A stretch of DNA of 64,000 nucleotides from the NCBI GenBank assembly GCA_021792355.1, contig JAJYUV010000004.1:62001-126000 (forward strand), read 5' to 3'. The notes beneath the pieces are model-generated. The model was given only the letters and a program-made list of their open reading frames with translations. It did not search any database and was not told the DNA's origin. The translations under genes and the position numbers were made by a program. Shown piece after piece: positions 32,482 to 40,728 of this stretch. This DNA comes from Thermoplasmata archaeon. Its GTDB lineage: Archaea > Thermoplasmatota > Thermoplasmata > Thermoplasmatales > GCA-001856825. Position 1 is the stretch's first letter. Each line of letters begins with the position of its first letter.

Positions 32482-33753
32482 CTAATTCCTTCCGAACTCT
32501 TTCGTGACTACCTTTATGTCGGCTGGTCTCTTGGCAATGTGCCCCAGCTTGATTCCGTATATCTCTCTTATTCCGGAAGAGTATGCGGTATCTAGGAGCC
32601 TCTGAGAAACTATCCCGCCTGTTACGATTCTAGTGTATTTCTTGTCCACTGTATCAAACTTCTCTATGACCTCGTTTAGCGGTAATTTTCCGATCAGTTC
32701 CCATGCATCATCGTAGAACCTAACTTCCTTCCCCTGAGAGGCCTCATCAAGAATTTTCATGTAAGCCTTTACTCCCTGTCCCTGTGTTTTCTGTGCGTTA
32801 CTTGCGACCATTGTGGATCCGTTGTTCTTGGATTCTCCGTTGGCTACGACCTGAACCGGTTCCTCCTCCCTCTTTTTGCTAGAGGTTTCATTCTTTGTGT
32901 TCAGTGTCTTGAGTTCCTCTTGCATTCCGTGGGAGGCAAGGTACTGGTCTAGTGGTGTTTTGTCCCTTAGGGCTTTGACCACCTGTTTATATGTAAGCTC
33001 CTCCACTTCGAATCCGTTAGGAGCCCTTGCTACGAAGTCAAGATCGGCCACTTGAAGTAATTCTTTCAGAATGAGATCTCCTCCCCTGTCGCCGTCCAAG
33101 AAAGCAGTAGAAGTCTTTTGTCTGGTAAGGTCGGAAATGGTTTTACTGATATTGGTTCCTTCGACTGCGATTGTGTTTTTTATCCCAAACTTTAACAGAT
33201 TCAGAACGTCATTTCTGCCTTCTACTATGATTATAGACTCACTCGAGTTCAGGTTCGGTCCTCCCGGCAACTTGTCGGGTCCGTAGGCTGCAATCTCAGA
33301 ATTCTCCACTTTGCTCCTTACGGTCTGGACCAGGTCCTCTCCAAGATTCTTGTTATTGAGCATCATCTTCTCGAGGATCTCCTTGGCTCTCTCTATGACC
33401 TTTTCCCTCTTCGCAACTCTTACGTCCTCTACGCTTAGAACTTCTACCTTCGCCTTGCAGGGGCCGATCCTATCTATTGTCTCAAGACTGGCTGCTACGA
33501 TGCTCGTCTCAACCTGGTCAACCCCGGATGGAATGTATACGGTCCCTTCCGATTTGCCGTTCTTGGATTCTATGTCTACTTCTATTCTTCCTATTTTTCC
33601 CGATTTTTGCAAATCTCGTAAATCTAGTTCATCACCCAGCAAGCCCTCCGTCTGGCCAAAAATAGCTCCCACCACGTCGGGTTTTTCTACTATCCCGTCG
33701 GTGACTATCTTTACCTTCATGAGATACTTGGTGATATTTGGATCTATATTCAC
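32482..33753 (-). CDS. dnaG: Archaeal DnaG (TOPRIM primase/exosome subunit)
   Basis: 423 residues. N-terminal archaeal DnaG domain (MNIDPNITKYLMKVKIV, then ...VVGAIFGQTEGLLGDELDLRDLQKSG in two parts). The TOPRIM core has Glu178 in IIVEGRND and Asp220/Asp222 in FLDGDRGG. A low-complexity charged linker (about 275-305) precedes a C-terminal domain. Archaeal DnaG is found with the RNA exosome and has primase activity in vitro. GTG start at 33753, with AGGTGAT as SD six bases upstream. Convergent with the MIP18-type gene. Confidence 0.95.
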   Translation of the reverse strand: MNIDPNITKYLMKVKIVTDGIVEKPDVVGAIFGQTEGLLGDELDLRDLQKSGKIGRIEVDIESKNGKSEGTVYIPSGVDQVETSIVAASLETIDRIGPCKAKVEVLSVEDVRVAKREKVIERAKEILEKMMLNNKNLGEDLVQTVRSKVENSEIAAYGPDKLPGGPNLNSSESIIIVEGRNDVLNLLKFGIKNTIAVEGTNISKTISDLTRQKTSTAFLDGDRGGDLILKELLQVADLDFVARAPNGFEVEELTYKQVVKALRDKTPLDQYLASHGMQEELKTLNTKNETSSKKREEEPVQVVANGESKNNGSTMVASNAQKTQGQGVKAYMKILDEASQGKEVRFYDDAWELIGKLPLNEVIEKFDTVDKKYTRIVTGGIVSQRLLDTAYSSGIREIYGIKLGHIAKRPADIKVVTKEFGRN

Positions 33754-33961
33754 TTTTTATCACCTCTATTTTACTGTGAAAGTAATTTTTTGAAACCCTC
33801 ACGTTGGGATTAATAAAGAGTGAAATATAATGTTTCCGTATTCAAATCTCTGACTATAATATGGTGCATCGAGGTTTACTCAGGAAGTATGGCTAGCAGT
33901 CCATTGAAACACAAAATAAGCAGACTCCGATAAAAATATTTCAAATAGACATAGTTACCGA

Positions 33962-34093
33962 ATGAATCCGAACTCGAGGCTTGCAGAAACGTTGTTCATT
34001 AGGAAATCCCCTTTTCTCTTCAAATATGTCTTATGTCCTCTTCTAACTAATAAGGCTCTCGTAACGAAGGCATTATATAATCTTAGTGAATAG
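33962..34093 (+). CDS. Possible 43-residue small protein (doubtful)
   Basis: An ATG ORF (MNPNSRLAETLFIRK...NLSE) with a TATA-like AAAAATATTTC centred about 25 bases before the ATG, as for leaderless genes. It is basic, has no clear membrane segment, and overlaps the psmB TATA box at its 3' end. Only the promoter spacing supports it; it may be chance. Confidence 0.22.
   Translation: MNPNSRLAETLFIRKSPFLFKYVLCPLLTNKALVTKALYNLSE
34073..34080 (+). promoter_or_regulatory. TATA box of psmB
   Basis: TTATATAA centred at 34077; transcription would start near 34103, leaving a leader of about 20 bases that contains the AGGTGT SD (34111-34116). Confidence 0.55.
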
Positions 34094-34123
34094 TCCAGTA
34101 AGTTTTGAAAAGGTGTATTGATT

Positions 34124-34747
34124 ATGGAAGAACTTAAAACTGGAACGACAACACTGGCACTCGTGGTAAAGGGCGGTATAGTTATTGCATCAGATCACAG
34201 GGTCACGGCTGGTTACATGGTGGCCCACAAGGTGGGAAAGAAGGTTTACAAGGTCGATGATTTCATCGGTATGACCACTGCAGGTTTGGTGGGAGACCTC
34301 CAAACTCTTGTCAGATATCTCAAGGCGGAAGCCGAGCTGTACAAATACAAGAAGGGTACAAGGATAACAGTATCCGGGCTATCTACGCTTCTAGCGAATA
34401 TGCTCAACCAGACGAAATTCGCCCCCTTCTACGTGCAGATAATAGTTGCAGGTTATGACACCGCTCCGCACGTCTTCTCCATAGACGAGGCTGGAGGCTC
34501 TGTCGAGGATAAGTATGTTAGCACCGGATCCGGGTCGCCATTTGTGTACGGCGTCCTAGAAGACGGTTATAGGGAAAACATGAGTATGGACGATGGGATA
34601 GATCTCGCAATAAGGGCGATTTCCACCTCACTGCAGAGGGATGCAGCGACCGGAAACGGCTTTGACATCGTCACGATCACCCCAGAAGAAGGATATAAAG
34701 AAATGTCTGTTGAGGAGGTTCAGAAGAGAACAAAGAAACTCAAATAG
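34124..34747 (+). CDS. psmB: Proteasome beta subunit
   Basis: 207 residues from ATG 34124 (SD AGGTGT seven bases upstream; the in-frame TTG at 34118 is less likely). A short propeptide MEELKTG precedes the catalytic Thr (residue 8, TTTLAL), with Asp17 and Lys33 of the mature numbering in place (SDHR and GKK), and the GSGSPFVYGVLE and RDAATGNG loops. It forms the proteolytic inner rings of the 20S proteasome. The sequence closely follows the Thermoplasma acidophilum beta subunit as I recall it. psmA is not in the window. Confidence 0.96.
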   Translation: MEELKTGTTTLALVVKGGIVIASDHRVTAGYMVAHKVGKKVYKVDDFIGMTTAGLVGDLQTLVRYLKAEAELYKYKKGTRITVSGLSTLLANMLNQTKFAPFYVQIIVAGYDTAPHVFSIDEAGGSVEDKYVSTGSGSPFVYGVLEDGYRENMSMDDGIDLAIRAISTSLQRDAATGNGFDIVTITPEEGYKEMSVEEVQKRTKKLK

Positions 34748-34748
34748 T

Positions 34749-34772
34749 CATTATTTTTATTATTTTTGATTT
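34749..34772 (+). terminator. T-rich terminator after psmB
   Basis: Two runs of five T within ATTATTTTTATTATTTTTG directly after the psmB stop; oligo-T tracts are the known archaeal intrinsic termination signal and the template for aCPSF1/FttA action. It may alternatively be part of the promoter of the next gene. Confidence 0.4.
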
Positions 34773-34789
34773 TAAAGAAGGAATTTTTA

Positions 34790-36712
34790 ATGAAGTATGA
34801 AGAAGTCATTGCTATTACTAAGGAAAACTTAGAAACGATATTTCCAGGATTAGGATACACCAGCCTGGATATGGAAGGTGCAAACGTAGTTCTCTACTCA
34901 AAAGAGAGCCACAAGTTCCTGGAGGACCCTGAAAAGATAAAAAAACTTGCCCAGTCCATAAGAAAAAGAATAATCATAAGACCAGATTCTTCTTCCCTTG
35001 TCGATGAGAAGGAAGCCGAGGAGAAAATAAGAAAGATAATGCCGGATGACGTTTCGATATCAGACATATTTTTTGAACACGAATCAGGGGAAGTGCTGAT
35101 CGAGGTTGATGACCCCGAAAGGATTCAGGCGTACGATTCTCAGATAATCGCAACAATCAGGAAGGATGTGAAATGGGCTCCTAGGATAATGAGGACGCCT
35201 CCGATACGAAGCGCTACAATAAAGATGGTACGGGAATTCCTGAAGGCAGAATCTGAAGAGAGAAGGAAGTTCCTCAGGAATCTTGCGAAGAGGATTTCCA
35301 GGGACCCGTTACCTGGAGAGAATTTCGCACGTCTCACCTGCCTCGGGGCGTGGAGGGAAGTCGGAAGAGCTTCTTCTCTCCTAATGACGAAGAGCTCGAA
35401 GATAATGATAGACTGTGGAATAGATCCTGCTGCAGTGGATACCGACGATCCGGCCAGCGGAGCTCCGTACCTGAGTGCTCCTGAAGTGTGGCCGTTGAAC
35501 TCTGTCGATGGGGTGGTGCTTACGCACTCCCACATGGACCATAGTGGTTTCCTTCCTTACCTCTTCAGCATTGGATACGATGGCCCCGTTTACATGACGG
35601 CACCTGCAAGAGATCTCTTGTTACTGTTGCTGATGGATTATGTAAAACTTGGAATGTCTGAAAACAGGAAGGTACCCTACAAGATGGAGGATGTCAGGAG
35701 TCTGATCAGGCACACTGTCACTCTAAACTACAACGAGACCACAGACATATCGCCTGATGTCCGAGTAACGCTTCGGAATGCAGGGCACATCTTAGGATCT
35801 TCTGTGGTGCACTTCCACATTGGAGAGGGGTTCCATAACCTGCTGATGTCAGGGGACATAAAGTACATGAATTCCTGGCTCTTTAACGCCGCAGACAGCA
35901 GGCTACCGAGGGTGGAAACGTTCGTAACGGAAAGCACCTACGGAGGCAGGAACGATTTCCAACCGAGCCGTCAGGAAGCTGGAGAAAGACTCGGCCAGAT
36001 AATCAGGCTCGCAGCAGAAAGGAAGGGGAAAGTATTGATTCCAGTCTTTGCGGTAGGAAGGAGCCAAGAAGTGATGCTGGTTCTGGAAGAAAAGTACAGG
36101 CTGGGAGAGATACCGAAGATACCCGTTTATCTTGACGGGATGATTTACGAAGCGACCAGCATTCACACCGCTTACCCCGAATACCTGAACTCAAACCTTA
36201 GGGACCTGATAACCCGCAAGAAGGAGAACCCATTCCTCTCAGATATATTCGTCAGGGTTGACGCCCCGGAAACCAGAGAGAACATAGTCAGCGACGTTGG
36301 CCCCCTGGTTGTTCTTGCAACATCAGGTATGATGAATGGCGGTCCTGTCATAGAGTATTTTTCAAACTGGGCTGACGATGAACGAAACTTCCTCCTGTTC
36401 GTGGGGTATCAGGCAGAAGGTACTCTGGGCAGAAGAATACTGTCTGGCGCAAAGCAGATAAACGTAAGGAGGAATGACGGGGTCAAAGAAGTGAAGGTTG
36501 GTATGACAGTTGATACAGTCGATGGATTCTCCGGCCATTCAGACAGAAGACAGCTCATGAAATACATAGAGGCGCTTGAGTTCAAACCTAAACGGATACT
36601 GGTGAATCACGGAGACGCAAACAAGGCAACGGAGTTCGCAAGGGCGCTATCGCTAAAGTTTGGAGTTGAGACGTACGCACCTTACAACCTCGAGACCGTC
36701 AGACTCAGGTGA
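34790..36712 (+). CDS. aCPSF1/FttA: KH-domain metallo-beta-lactamase, beta-CASP ribonuclease
   Basis: 640 residues from ATG 34790 (AAGGA SD seven bases upstream). N-terminal KH domains (about 1-150), then the metallo-beta-lactamase core with H246-S-H248-M-D250-H251, RNAGHILGSS and MSGDIKY, and beta-CASP motifs FAVGRSQEVML, ATSGMMNGG and GFSGHSDRRQ. The C terminus has VNHGDANKA. aCPSF1 is the archaeal homologue of CPSF73 and acts as transcription termination factor and endo/5'-3' exoribonuclease. It sits between psmB and the S19e operon. Confidence 0.95.
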   Translation: MKYEEVIAITKENLETIFPGLGYTSLDMEGANVVLYSKESHKFLEDPEKIKKLAQSIRKRIIIRPDSSSLVDEKEAEEKIRKIMPDDVSISDIFFEHESGEVLIEVDDPERIQAYDSQIIATIRKDVKWAPRIMRTPPIRSATIKMVREFLKAESEERRKFLRNLAKRISRDPLPGENFARLTCLGAWREVGRASSLLMTKSSKIMIDCGIDPAAVDTDDPASGAPYLSAPEVWPLNSVDGVVLTHSHMDHSGFLPYLFSIGYDGPVYMTAPARDLLLLLLMDYVKLGMSENRKVPYKMEDVRSLIRHTVTLNYNETTDISPDVRVTLRNAGHILGSSVVHFHIGEGFHNLLMSGDIKYMNSWLFNAADSRLPRVETFVTESTYGGRNDFQPSRQEAGERLGQIIRLAAERKGKVLIPVFAVGRSQEVMLVLEEKYRLGEIPKIPVYLDGMIYEATSIHTAYPEYLNSNLRDLITRKKENPFLSDIFVRVDAPETRENIVSDVGPLVVLATSGMMNGGPVIEYFSNWADDERNFLLFVGYQAEGTLGRRILSGAKQINVRRNDGVKEVKVGMTVDTVDGFSGHSDRRQLMKYIEALEFKPKRILVNHGDANKATEFARALSLKFGVETYAPYNLETVRLR

Positions 36713-36767
36713 CAAGAAAAGGAATTTTAAATATCAATTCAATATACGGTTGAGGAAGGATGAATAG

Positions 36768-37214
36768 ATGGTCAATTTCAAGGATATACCACCAGAGTTG
36801 CTGATAAGGGAACTATCAAACAGACTATCAAAGGAACTCCAGGAACCGAAGTGGGTTAAGGAAGTGAAGACTGGCTTGCACAAGGAGCGGGGTCCCAACG
36901 ACGCAAACTGGTATTCCGTCAGAGTCGCAGCTCTTCTCAGGAAGGTCGCAATCAACTCCCCAATAGGAATCGAAAGGCTTGCATCCGAGTATGGAGGCAA
37001 AGTGGACAGAGGTTCCAAAGCTCATCACGCCGGCAAGGGATCAAGAAAAGTCCTGAGGACAGCACTGCAGGACCTCGAGAAGATGGGATACATCCTGAAG
37101 AACAAGAAGGGGAGGTCAGTTTCTTCCGCTGGAACGAAGCTACTGAATGCAGCTGCAAAGACCGCCTCGAGTGAGTTAAAGGAGAAAATTCCAGCGATGG
37201 AAAAGTACATATGA
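36768..37214 (+). CDS. 30S ribosomal protein S19e (eS19)
   Basis: 148 residues: VKTGLHKERGPNDANWYSVRVAAL in two parts, PIGIERLASEYGG, and RKVLRTALQDLEKMGYI are characteristic of eS19. First gene of a tightly packed translation operon running to 40266. A TATA-like TTTTAAATATC lies about 40 bases before the ATG. Confidence 0.95.
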   Translation: MVNFKDIPPELLIRELSNRLSKELQEPKWVKEVKTGLHKERGPNDANWYSVRVAALLRKVAINSPIGIERLASEYGGKVDRGSKAHHAGKGSRKVLRTALQDLEKMGYILKNKKGRSVSSAGTKLLNAAAKTASSELKEKIPAMEKYI

Positions 37215-37226
37215 GGTGTGAAAGAA

Positions 37227-37568
37227 TTGAGTGACGACAGGGAGCTTGAGGATATCAAAAGAAGGCGGCTCATGGACTTGCAGAACCAGGCCGCAGCGAA
37301 TCAGGCAATGCAGGAGAGGGAGGAAACCCAGCGCAAAGCCGCAGAAAAGGAGAGACAGGATATCGTCAAGAGATTTGTCACGCCAGAAGCATACGAGAGG
37401 CTCAACAATGTCAGGCTGGTAAGACCCGACTTGGTTGAGAATGTGGAAAACCAGATAATAATGCTTGCCCAATCGGGTCGACTGAACAGGCTGATCACCG
37501 ATGCAGAGGTGAAGTCCCTCCTGGCAAGGTTATCGGAGAAGAGGGAGACTAAAATAGAGAGGAGATGA
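37227..37568 (+). CDS. PDCD5-family DNA-binding protein
   Basis: 113 residues if started at TTG 37227, chosen because GAGGTG (37213-37218) is the SD at eight bases; a GTG at 37218 lies within that SD. The N-terminal helix ELEDIKRRRLMDLQNQ and the core RFVTPEAYERLNNVRLVRPDLVENVENQI (in parts) followed by ITDAEVKSLLARLSE are the PDCD5 pattern. The protein is a small three-helix nucleic-acid binding protein usually encoded with S19e and L39e in archaea. Confidence 0.93.
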   Translation: MSDDRELEDIKRRRLMDLQNQAAANQAMQEREETQRKAAEKERQDIVKRFVTPEAYERLNNVRLVRPDLVENVENQIIMLAQSGRLNRLITDAEVKSLLARLSEKRETKIERR

Positions 37569-37574
37569 ACGTAT

Positions 37575-37730
37575 TTGGCTAGAAACAAGCATGTTGCGAC
37601 AAAGAAGAGACTTATGGCTAAGGTTAACGAGAATTCCAGGGTACCGGCCTGGGTAATGATGAAGACTAACAGAAGGGTGACCACGAACCCCAAAAGACGA
37701 ACGTGGAGAAGAAACAAGTTGAAGGAGTGA
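37575..37730 (+). CDS. 50S ribosomal protein L39e (eL39)
   Basis: 51 residues starting at TTG 37575 with GGAGATGA as SD, 6 bases after the PDCD5 stop. The sequence ([39 protein letters not shown]) is the whole of eL39, which lines the exit tunnel. It is shorter than most gene-calling cut-offs and easily missed. Confidence 0.95.
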   Translation: MARNKHVATKKRLMAKVNENSRVPAWVMMKTNRRVTTNPKRRTWRRNKLKE

Positions 37731-37735
37731 AATGA

Positions 37736-38005
37736 ATGGCTGAGAAAGAAGTAGAGATGACGATTTCGCTGAGGGAAGTTGTTTACGTATCCAGGAAGAG
37801 GAGGAGTTCGGCAGCTGTTTCGCTCCTAAGAGGGAAGGTGGCAAGATTTTTGAAGGTTCCTTCGGAGAATGTCTGGATAGACGACTCCGTCAACAAGTTC
37901 ATCTGGAAGAGAGGGATTGAGAAACCACCCAGGAAGCTCAGGGTCAAGATACTGAAACTGGAAGAGGACAATTCAGCAGAGGTGCTCCTTCCAGATCAGG
38001 CATGA
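37736..38005 (+). CDS. 50S ribosomal protein L31e (eL31)
   Basis: 89 residues: TISLREVVYVSRKRRSSAAVS, ARFLKVPSENVWIDDSVNKFIW (in parts) and RKLRVKILK match eL31, a large-subunit protein near the tunnel exit. ATG with GGAGTGA SD. The stop overlaps the aIF6 start in an ATGA. Confidence 0.95.
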   Translation: MAEKEVEMTISLREVVYVSRKRRSSAAVSLLRGKVARFLKVPSENVWIDDSVNKFIWKRGIEKPPRKLRVKILKLEEDNSAEVLLPDQA

Positions 38006-38658
38006 TACAGGTATCAAGGATTTTCAATTCTCCTTTTCTGGGAGTATATCTCAGGACTTGGGAGGACTATACTCTTGTTCCGAGGAATGCTGACCGGGAC
38101 ATCAAAAGTCTGGTGTCGCACTATCTGAAGACAGAGCCTTTGGAGATGACGATAGGGAGTTCGAATCTGCTTGGTTCTCTATCAGCAATGAACTCAAACG
38201 GGATGATTCTCAGCAACATTGCTTCAGAGGATGAGATAGGAGCAATACCAGGCGATTTGAACGTTGCGGTACTAAAAGACAGTCTCAACGCAGTAGGGAA
38301 CAACATTCTGGTCAATGACAAAGCTGCACTTATACACGAAGACTTCAACAATGATTCAGTCAATGTCATCAAGGACGTTCTGGGAGTGGAGGTATTCAGG
38401 GGGAAGTTCAAGGAAGTTAAGACCGTGGGCTCCTCCGGCTTGATTACAAAATCGGGCCTCATAATTCCTCCGAATATGACAGACGACGAGATCGAAGAAC
38501 TCGGGAAAATCTTCGGCGTCAAGGGGAGGGTGGGAACGGCAAATTTTGGGAGCCTGTACGTTGGGGCATCTGTCGTTTCAAACAGCAAGGGTGCCCTCAT
38601 CGGAGAGGATAGTACTACCATTGAGATTTCCAACATAGAAGAAGCACTCAACTTATGA
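38002..38658 (+). CDS. eif6: Translation initiation factor aIF6
   Basis: 218 residues. The fivefold repeat structure is visible as recurring short motifs (e.g. GVYLRTWEDYTLVP, NGMILSN, NDKAALIHEDF, SGLIITPP-like and NSKGALIGEDST). aIF6 binds the 50S subunit and prevents subunit joining. ATGA overlap with L31e upstream and with the methyltransferase gene downstream. Confidence 0.95.
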   Translation: MIQVSRIFNSPFLGVYLRTWEDYTLVPRNADRDIKSLVSHYLKTEPLEMTIGSSNLLGSLSAMNSNGMILSNIASEDEIGAIPGDLNVAVLKDSLNAVGNNILVNDKAALIHEDFNNDSVNVIKDVLGVEVFRGKFKEVKTVGSSGLITKSGLIIPPNMTDDEIEELGKIFGVKGRVGTANFGSLYVGASVVSNSKGALIGEDSTTIEISNIEEALNL

Positions 38659-39191
38659 AGATAGAGCACTGTTCCGGGGTCTACGAACCCGAAGACGATT
38701 CGTACCTGATGATGGGCATTGAAGAGATAAGAGGAAGGGTCCTGGAGATAGGGTGCGGCACAGGAATAGTAGGGTTAAGTTACGCGGATGCGGGCGCAAA
38801 GGTGACTATGGTAGACTCATCAGAAAAGGCGACTTTATGCGCTAGACTGAACGCCTTAAGGAACGGAATTTCGGTGAATGTAGTGAGAACGGACCTCTTC
38901 GAAGGCATAAGGGGGAGGTTTGATTACTGCATTTTCAACCCGCCATACTTGCCGACAGGCTCACCTGACGATCACTCATGGACCGGAGGCAAGGCAGGTA
39001 ACGAGATCACTATTAGATTTCTATCGGGATTCAATAAATTTTCAAAATACGCTTTTTATATAGAATCAACATTATCTCCGATAAATAGGAATATGTTCAG
39101 CGGACTGAAATTCGAGGTCGTGAGAAAGATAGATTACGAGTTTGAAGGATTGAGCCTTGTGAAGGTGACGTCCAGTGCCCTCTATAGATGA
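38655..39191 (+). CDS. HemK2-type (Mtq2-like) N-methyltransferase
   Basis: 178 residues: the SAM-binding motif LEIGCGTGIVG (30-40), VDSS acidic loop and the catalytic NPPY (95-98) followed by LPTG. The N terminus VYEPEDDSYLM is typical of the HemK2 group. In eukaryotes and archaea, HemK2 with Trm112 methylates the GGQ glutamine of the release factor. It lies between aIF6 and the DRG GTPase and overlaps both; here it occupies the place where L18a/LX often follows aIF6 in other archaea. Confidence 0.88.
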   Translation: MKIEHCSGVYEPEDDSYLMMGIEEIRGRVLEIGCGTGIVGLSYADAGAKVTMVDSSEKATLCARLNALRNGISVNVVRTDLFEGIRGRFDYCIFNPPYLPTGSPDDHSWTGGKAGNEITIRFLSGFNKFSKYAFYIESTLSPINRNMFSGLKFEVVRKIDYEFEGLSLVKVTSSALYR

Positions 39192-40266
39192 AGAAATAAG
39201 GGAACTGGAGGGGGAGATAAAGAAGACCCAGTACAACAAGGCTACAGAGCACCACATAGGTAGGATCAAGGCCAAGATTGCGAAGCTGGAAAAGATAAAA
39301 GAGGAGAGATCAAAGAAGGGTGGGGGGACGGGTTTTTTCATAAGGAAAGGAATTTACCCAAGCATAGGATTGCTGGGCCCCCCATCCGTCGGGAAGAGCA
39401 GCATACTGAATTCCATCACCAATGCGGAGAGCAGGGTCGGTGCATTCGATTTCACGACGCTATCAATAGTTCCAGGCGTGATGGAATACAAAGACATGAA
39501 ATTCAGAATCCTCGACCTCCCTGGCGTTATCGAGGGTGCGCATGAAGGGAAAGGAAGGGGCAAAGAGGTAATATCAGTACTTAGGAATGTGGACCTGATA
39601 GTTGTGGTGCTTGATCCCTTCAAGTACGATCCGACTTACATTATCAGGGAGTTGCAGAGGGAAGGAATTCGTATAAATCAGAAACCTCCAAAGATGTCCG
39701 TAATACTGAAGGACAGGGGCGGGCTGAACATAACAAAAGTCGGAAAGTCAGAGTTCGACCTAGAACTGTTTGAGTCCATAAGTAGAGAGTTCGGGATCAT
39801 AAACGCAGATATCATAATCAGACAATCTATGGCTCCAGACGTATTCATAGACGGGCTTCTGGGGAACAGGGTTTACATCCCCGCTCTTTTCATAATGAAC
39901 AAGTCAGACACTCCAGAATTTGAGAGGGCCTTGGAGTTTGTCGAATCGCTTGGACTTGATCCACTTCCATTGTCTATAGTTAAACGAAAGAATATAGAAT
40001 TGCTAAAGGAGAAAATTGCAGGAAAAATCAAGATGATCAGGGTACATCTCATACCTTCTAACGCTCCATCAGACAAGGAACCGTTGGTAGTGAGGGAGGG
40101 GAGTACGGTGGAAGACGTATGCAAGGCAGTCCATACAGAATTCGTTGAGAAATTCAAATTCGCAACGATTACGGGTAAATCAGTGAGGTTTCCTAACCAG
40201 CGCGTCGGGCTTGAGCACAAGGTCCAGGACGGGGACAACCTCACAGTATTCCTAAAGAAAGGTTGA
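39175..40266 (+). CDS. DRG/Obg-family GTPase with TGS domain
   Basis: 363 residues starting at GTG 39175, inside the 3' end of the methyltransferase gene. An N-terminal coiled helix (1-50) leads to G1 GPPSVGKSS (68-76), the G3 DLPG, G4 NKSD, and a C-terminal TGS domain (about 285-363, ending QDGDNLTVFLKKG). DRG GTPases associate with ribosomes. In humans a DRG family regulatory protein is required; no partner is seen here. Last gene of the translation operon. Confidence 0.94.
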   Translation: MPSIDEEIRELEGEIKKTQYNKATEHHIGRIKAKIAKLEKIKEERSKKGGGTGFFIRKGIYPSIGLLGPPSVGKSSILNSITNAESRVGAFDFTTLSIVPGVMEYKDMKFRILDLPGVIEGAHEGKGRGKEVISVLRNVDLIVVVLDPFKYDPTYIIRELQREGIRINQKPPKMSVILKDRGGLNITKVGKSEFDLELFESISREFGIINADIIIRQSMAPDVFIDGLLGNRVYIPALFIMNKSDTPEFERALEFVESLGLDPLPLSIVKRKNIELLKEKIAGKIKMIRVHLIPSNAPSDKEPLVVREGSTVEDVCKAVHTEFVEKFKFATITGKSVRFPNQRVGLEHKVQDGDNLTVFLKKG

Positions 40267-40354
40267 AAGGAAGGATATACCCGCTTTATAATGTCTGACC
40301 AATATTTTTATATCGATTCCCTATAAGGCACGAAGCCCAATAGGTAGTGAAAAA

Positions 40355-40627
40355 TTGGCAGACAGAGTACTAGCTTTCGTGGACTTATTCGTAGACTCCC
40401 AGCGTATGGACGAGGTGGTATCTTCTCTAAAGGAGATCAAGAACGCAGTCCAGATTTATGAAGTCACTGGGGAATTCGACGTAATCGTCCTCGTCAATGT
40501 AGCTAGCATTGAAGAATTCAGGGATATGCTTAAGAACAGAATTATGAAAATACCCGGAATCAAGAGCACTGTGACGTCAATAGTTCTAAAATCTCACAGA
40601 AACCACACTCTCGAAGTTCCAGAATGA
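40355..40627 (+). CDS. Stand-alone Lrp/AsnC ligand-binding (RAM) domain protein
   Basis: 90 residues with the alpha-beta sandwich of Lrp effector domains: RVLAFVDLFVD, a helix, VYEVTGEFDVIVLV-like strand (YEVTGEFD), IEEFRDMLKNRI and GIKSTVTSIVL. The helix-turn-helix is absent. The start is TTG 40355 (SD AGGTAGTGA), with a TATA box TTTTTATAT (40305-40313) about 46 bases upstream. Such RAM-only proteins bind amino acids and may modulate full Lrp proteins. It lies just upstream of kdpABC in the same direction, but whether they are co-regulated is unknown. Confidence 0.85.
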   Translation: MADRVLAFVDLFVDSQRMDEVVSSLKEIKNAVQIYEVTGEFDVIVLVNVASIEEFRDMLKNRIMKIPGIKSTVTSIVLKSHRNHTLEVPE

Positions 40628-40728
40628 TTCCAGTATTGTAAGATATTAATGGAGGAATGTGTTCAGATTTCTATGGCTGTCTCGTCAAGGGGCGAAACAC
40701 TCGGGAGGCTTAGCCAGTAGGTGAAATC

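Larger units (their letters stand above)
33754..34123. other. Divergent promoter region between dnaG and psmB
   Basis: 370 bases. The dnaG side holds TATA-like tracts on the minus strand (33810-33834) and the SD. The psmB side holds TTATATAA (34073-34080) and the AGGTGT SD. Between them is a short plus-strand ORF (33962-34093) with a TATA-like box at the right distance, described separately as doubtful. Confidence 0.5.

Noticed and set aside
33311..33793. 160-residue plus-strand ORF opposite dnaG
   Set aside because: Antisense of the conserved DnaG N-terminal region; no ribosome-binding site.
38121..38669. 182-residue minus-strand ORF opposite aIF6
   Set aside because: A shadow of a well-conserved gene; Ser/Leu-rich composition is typical of antisense frames.
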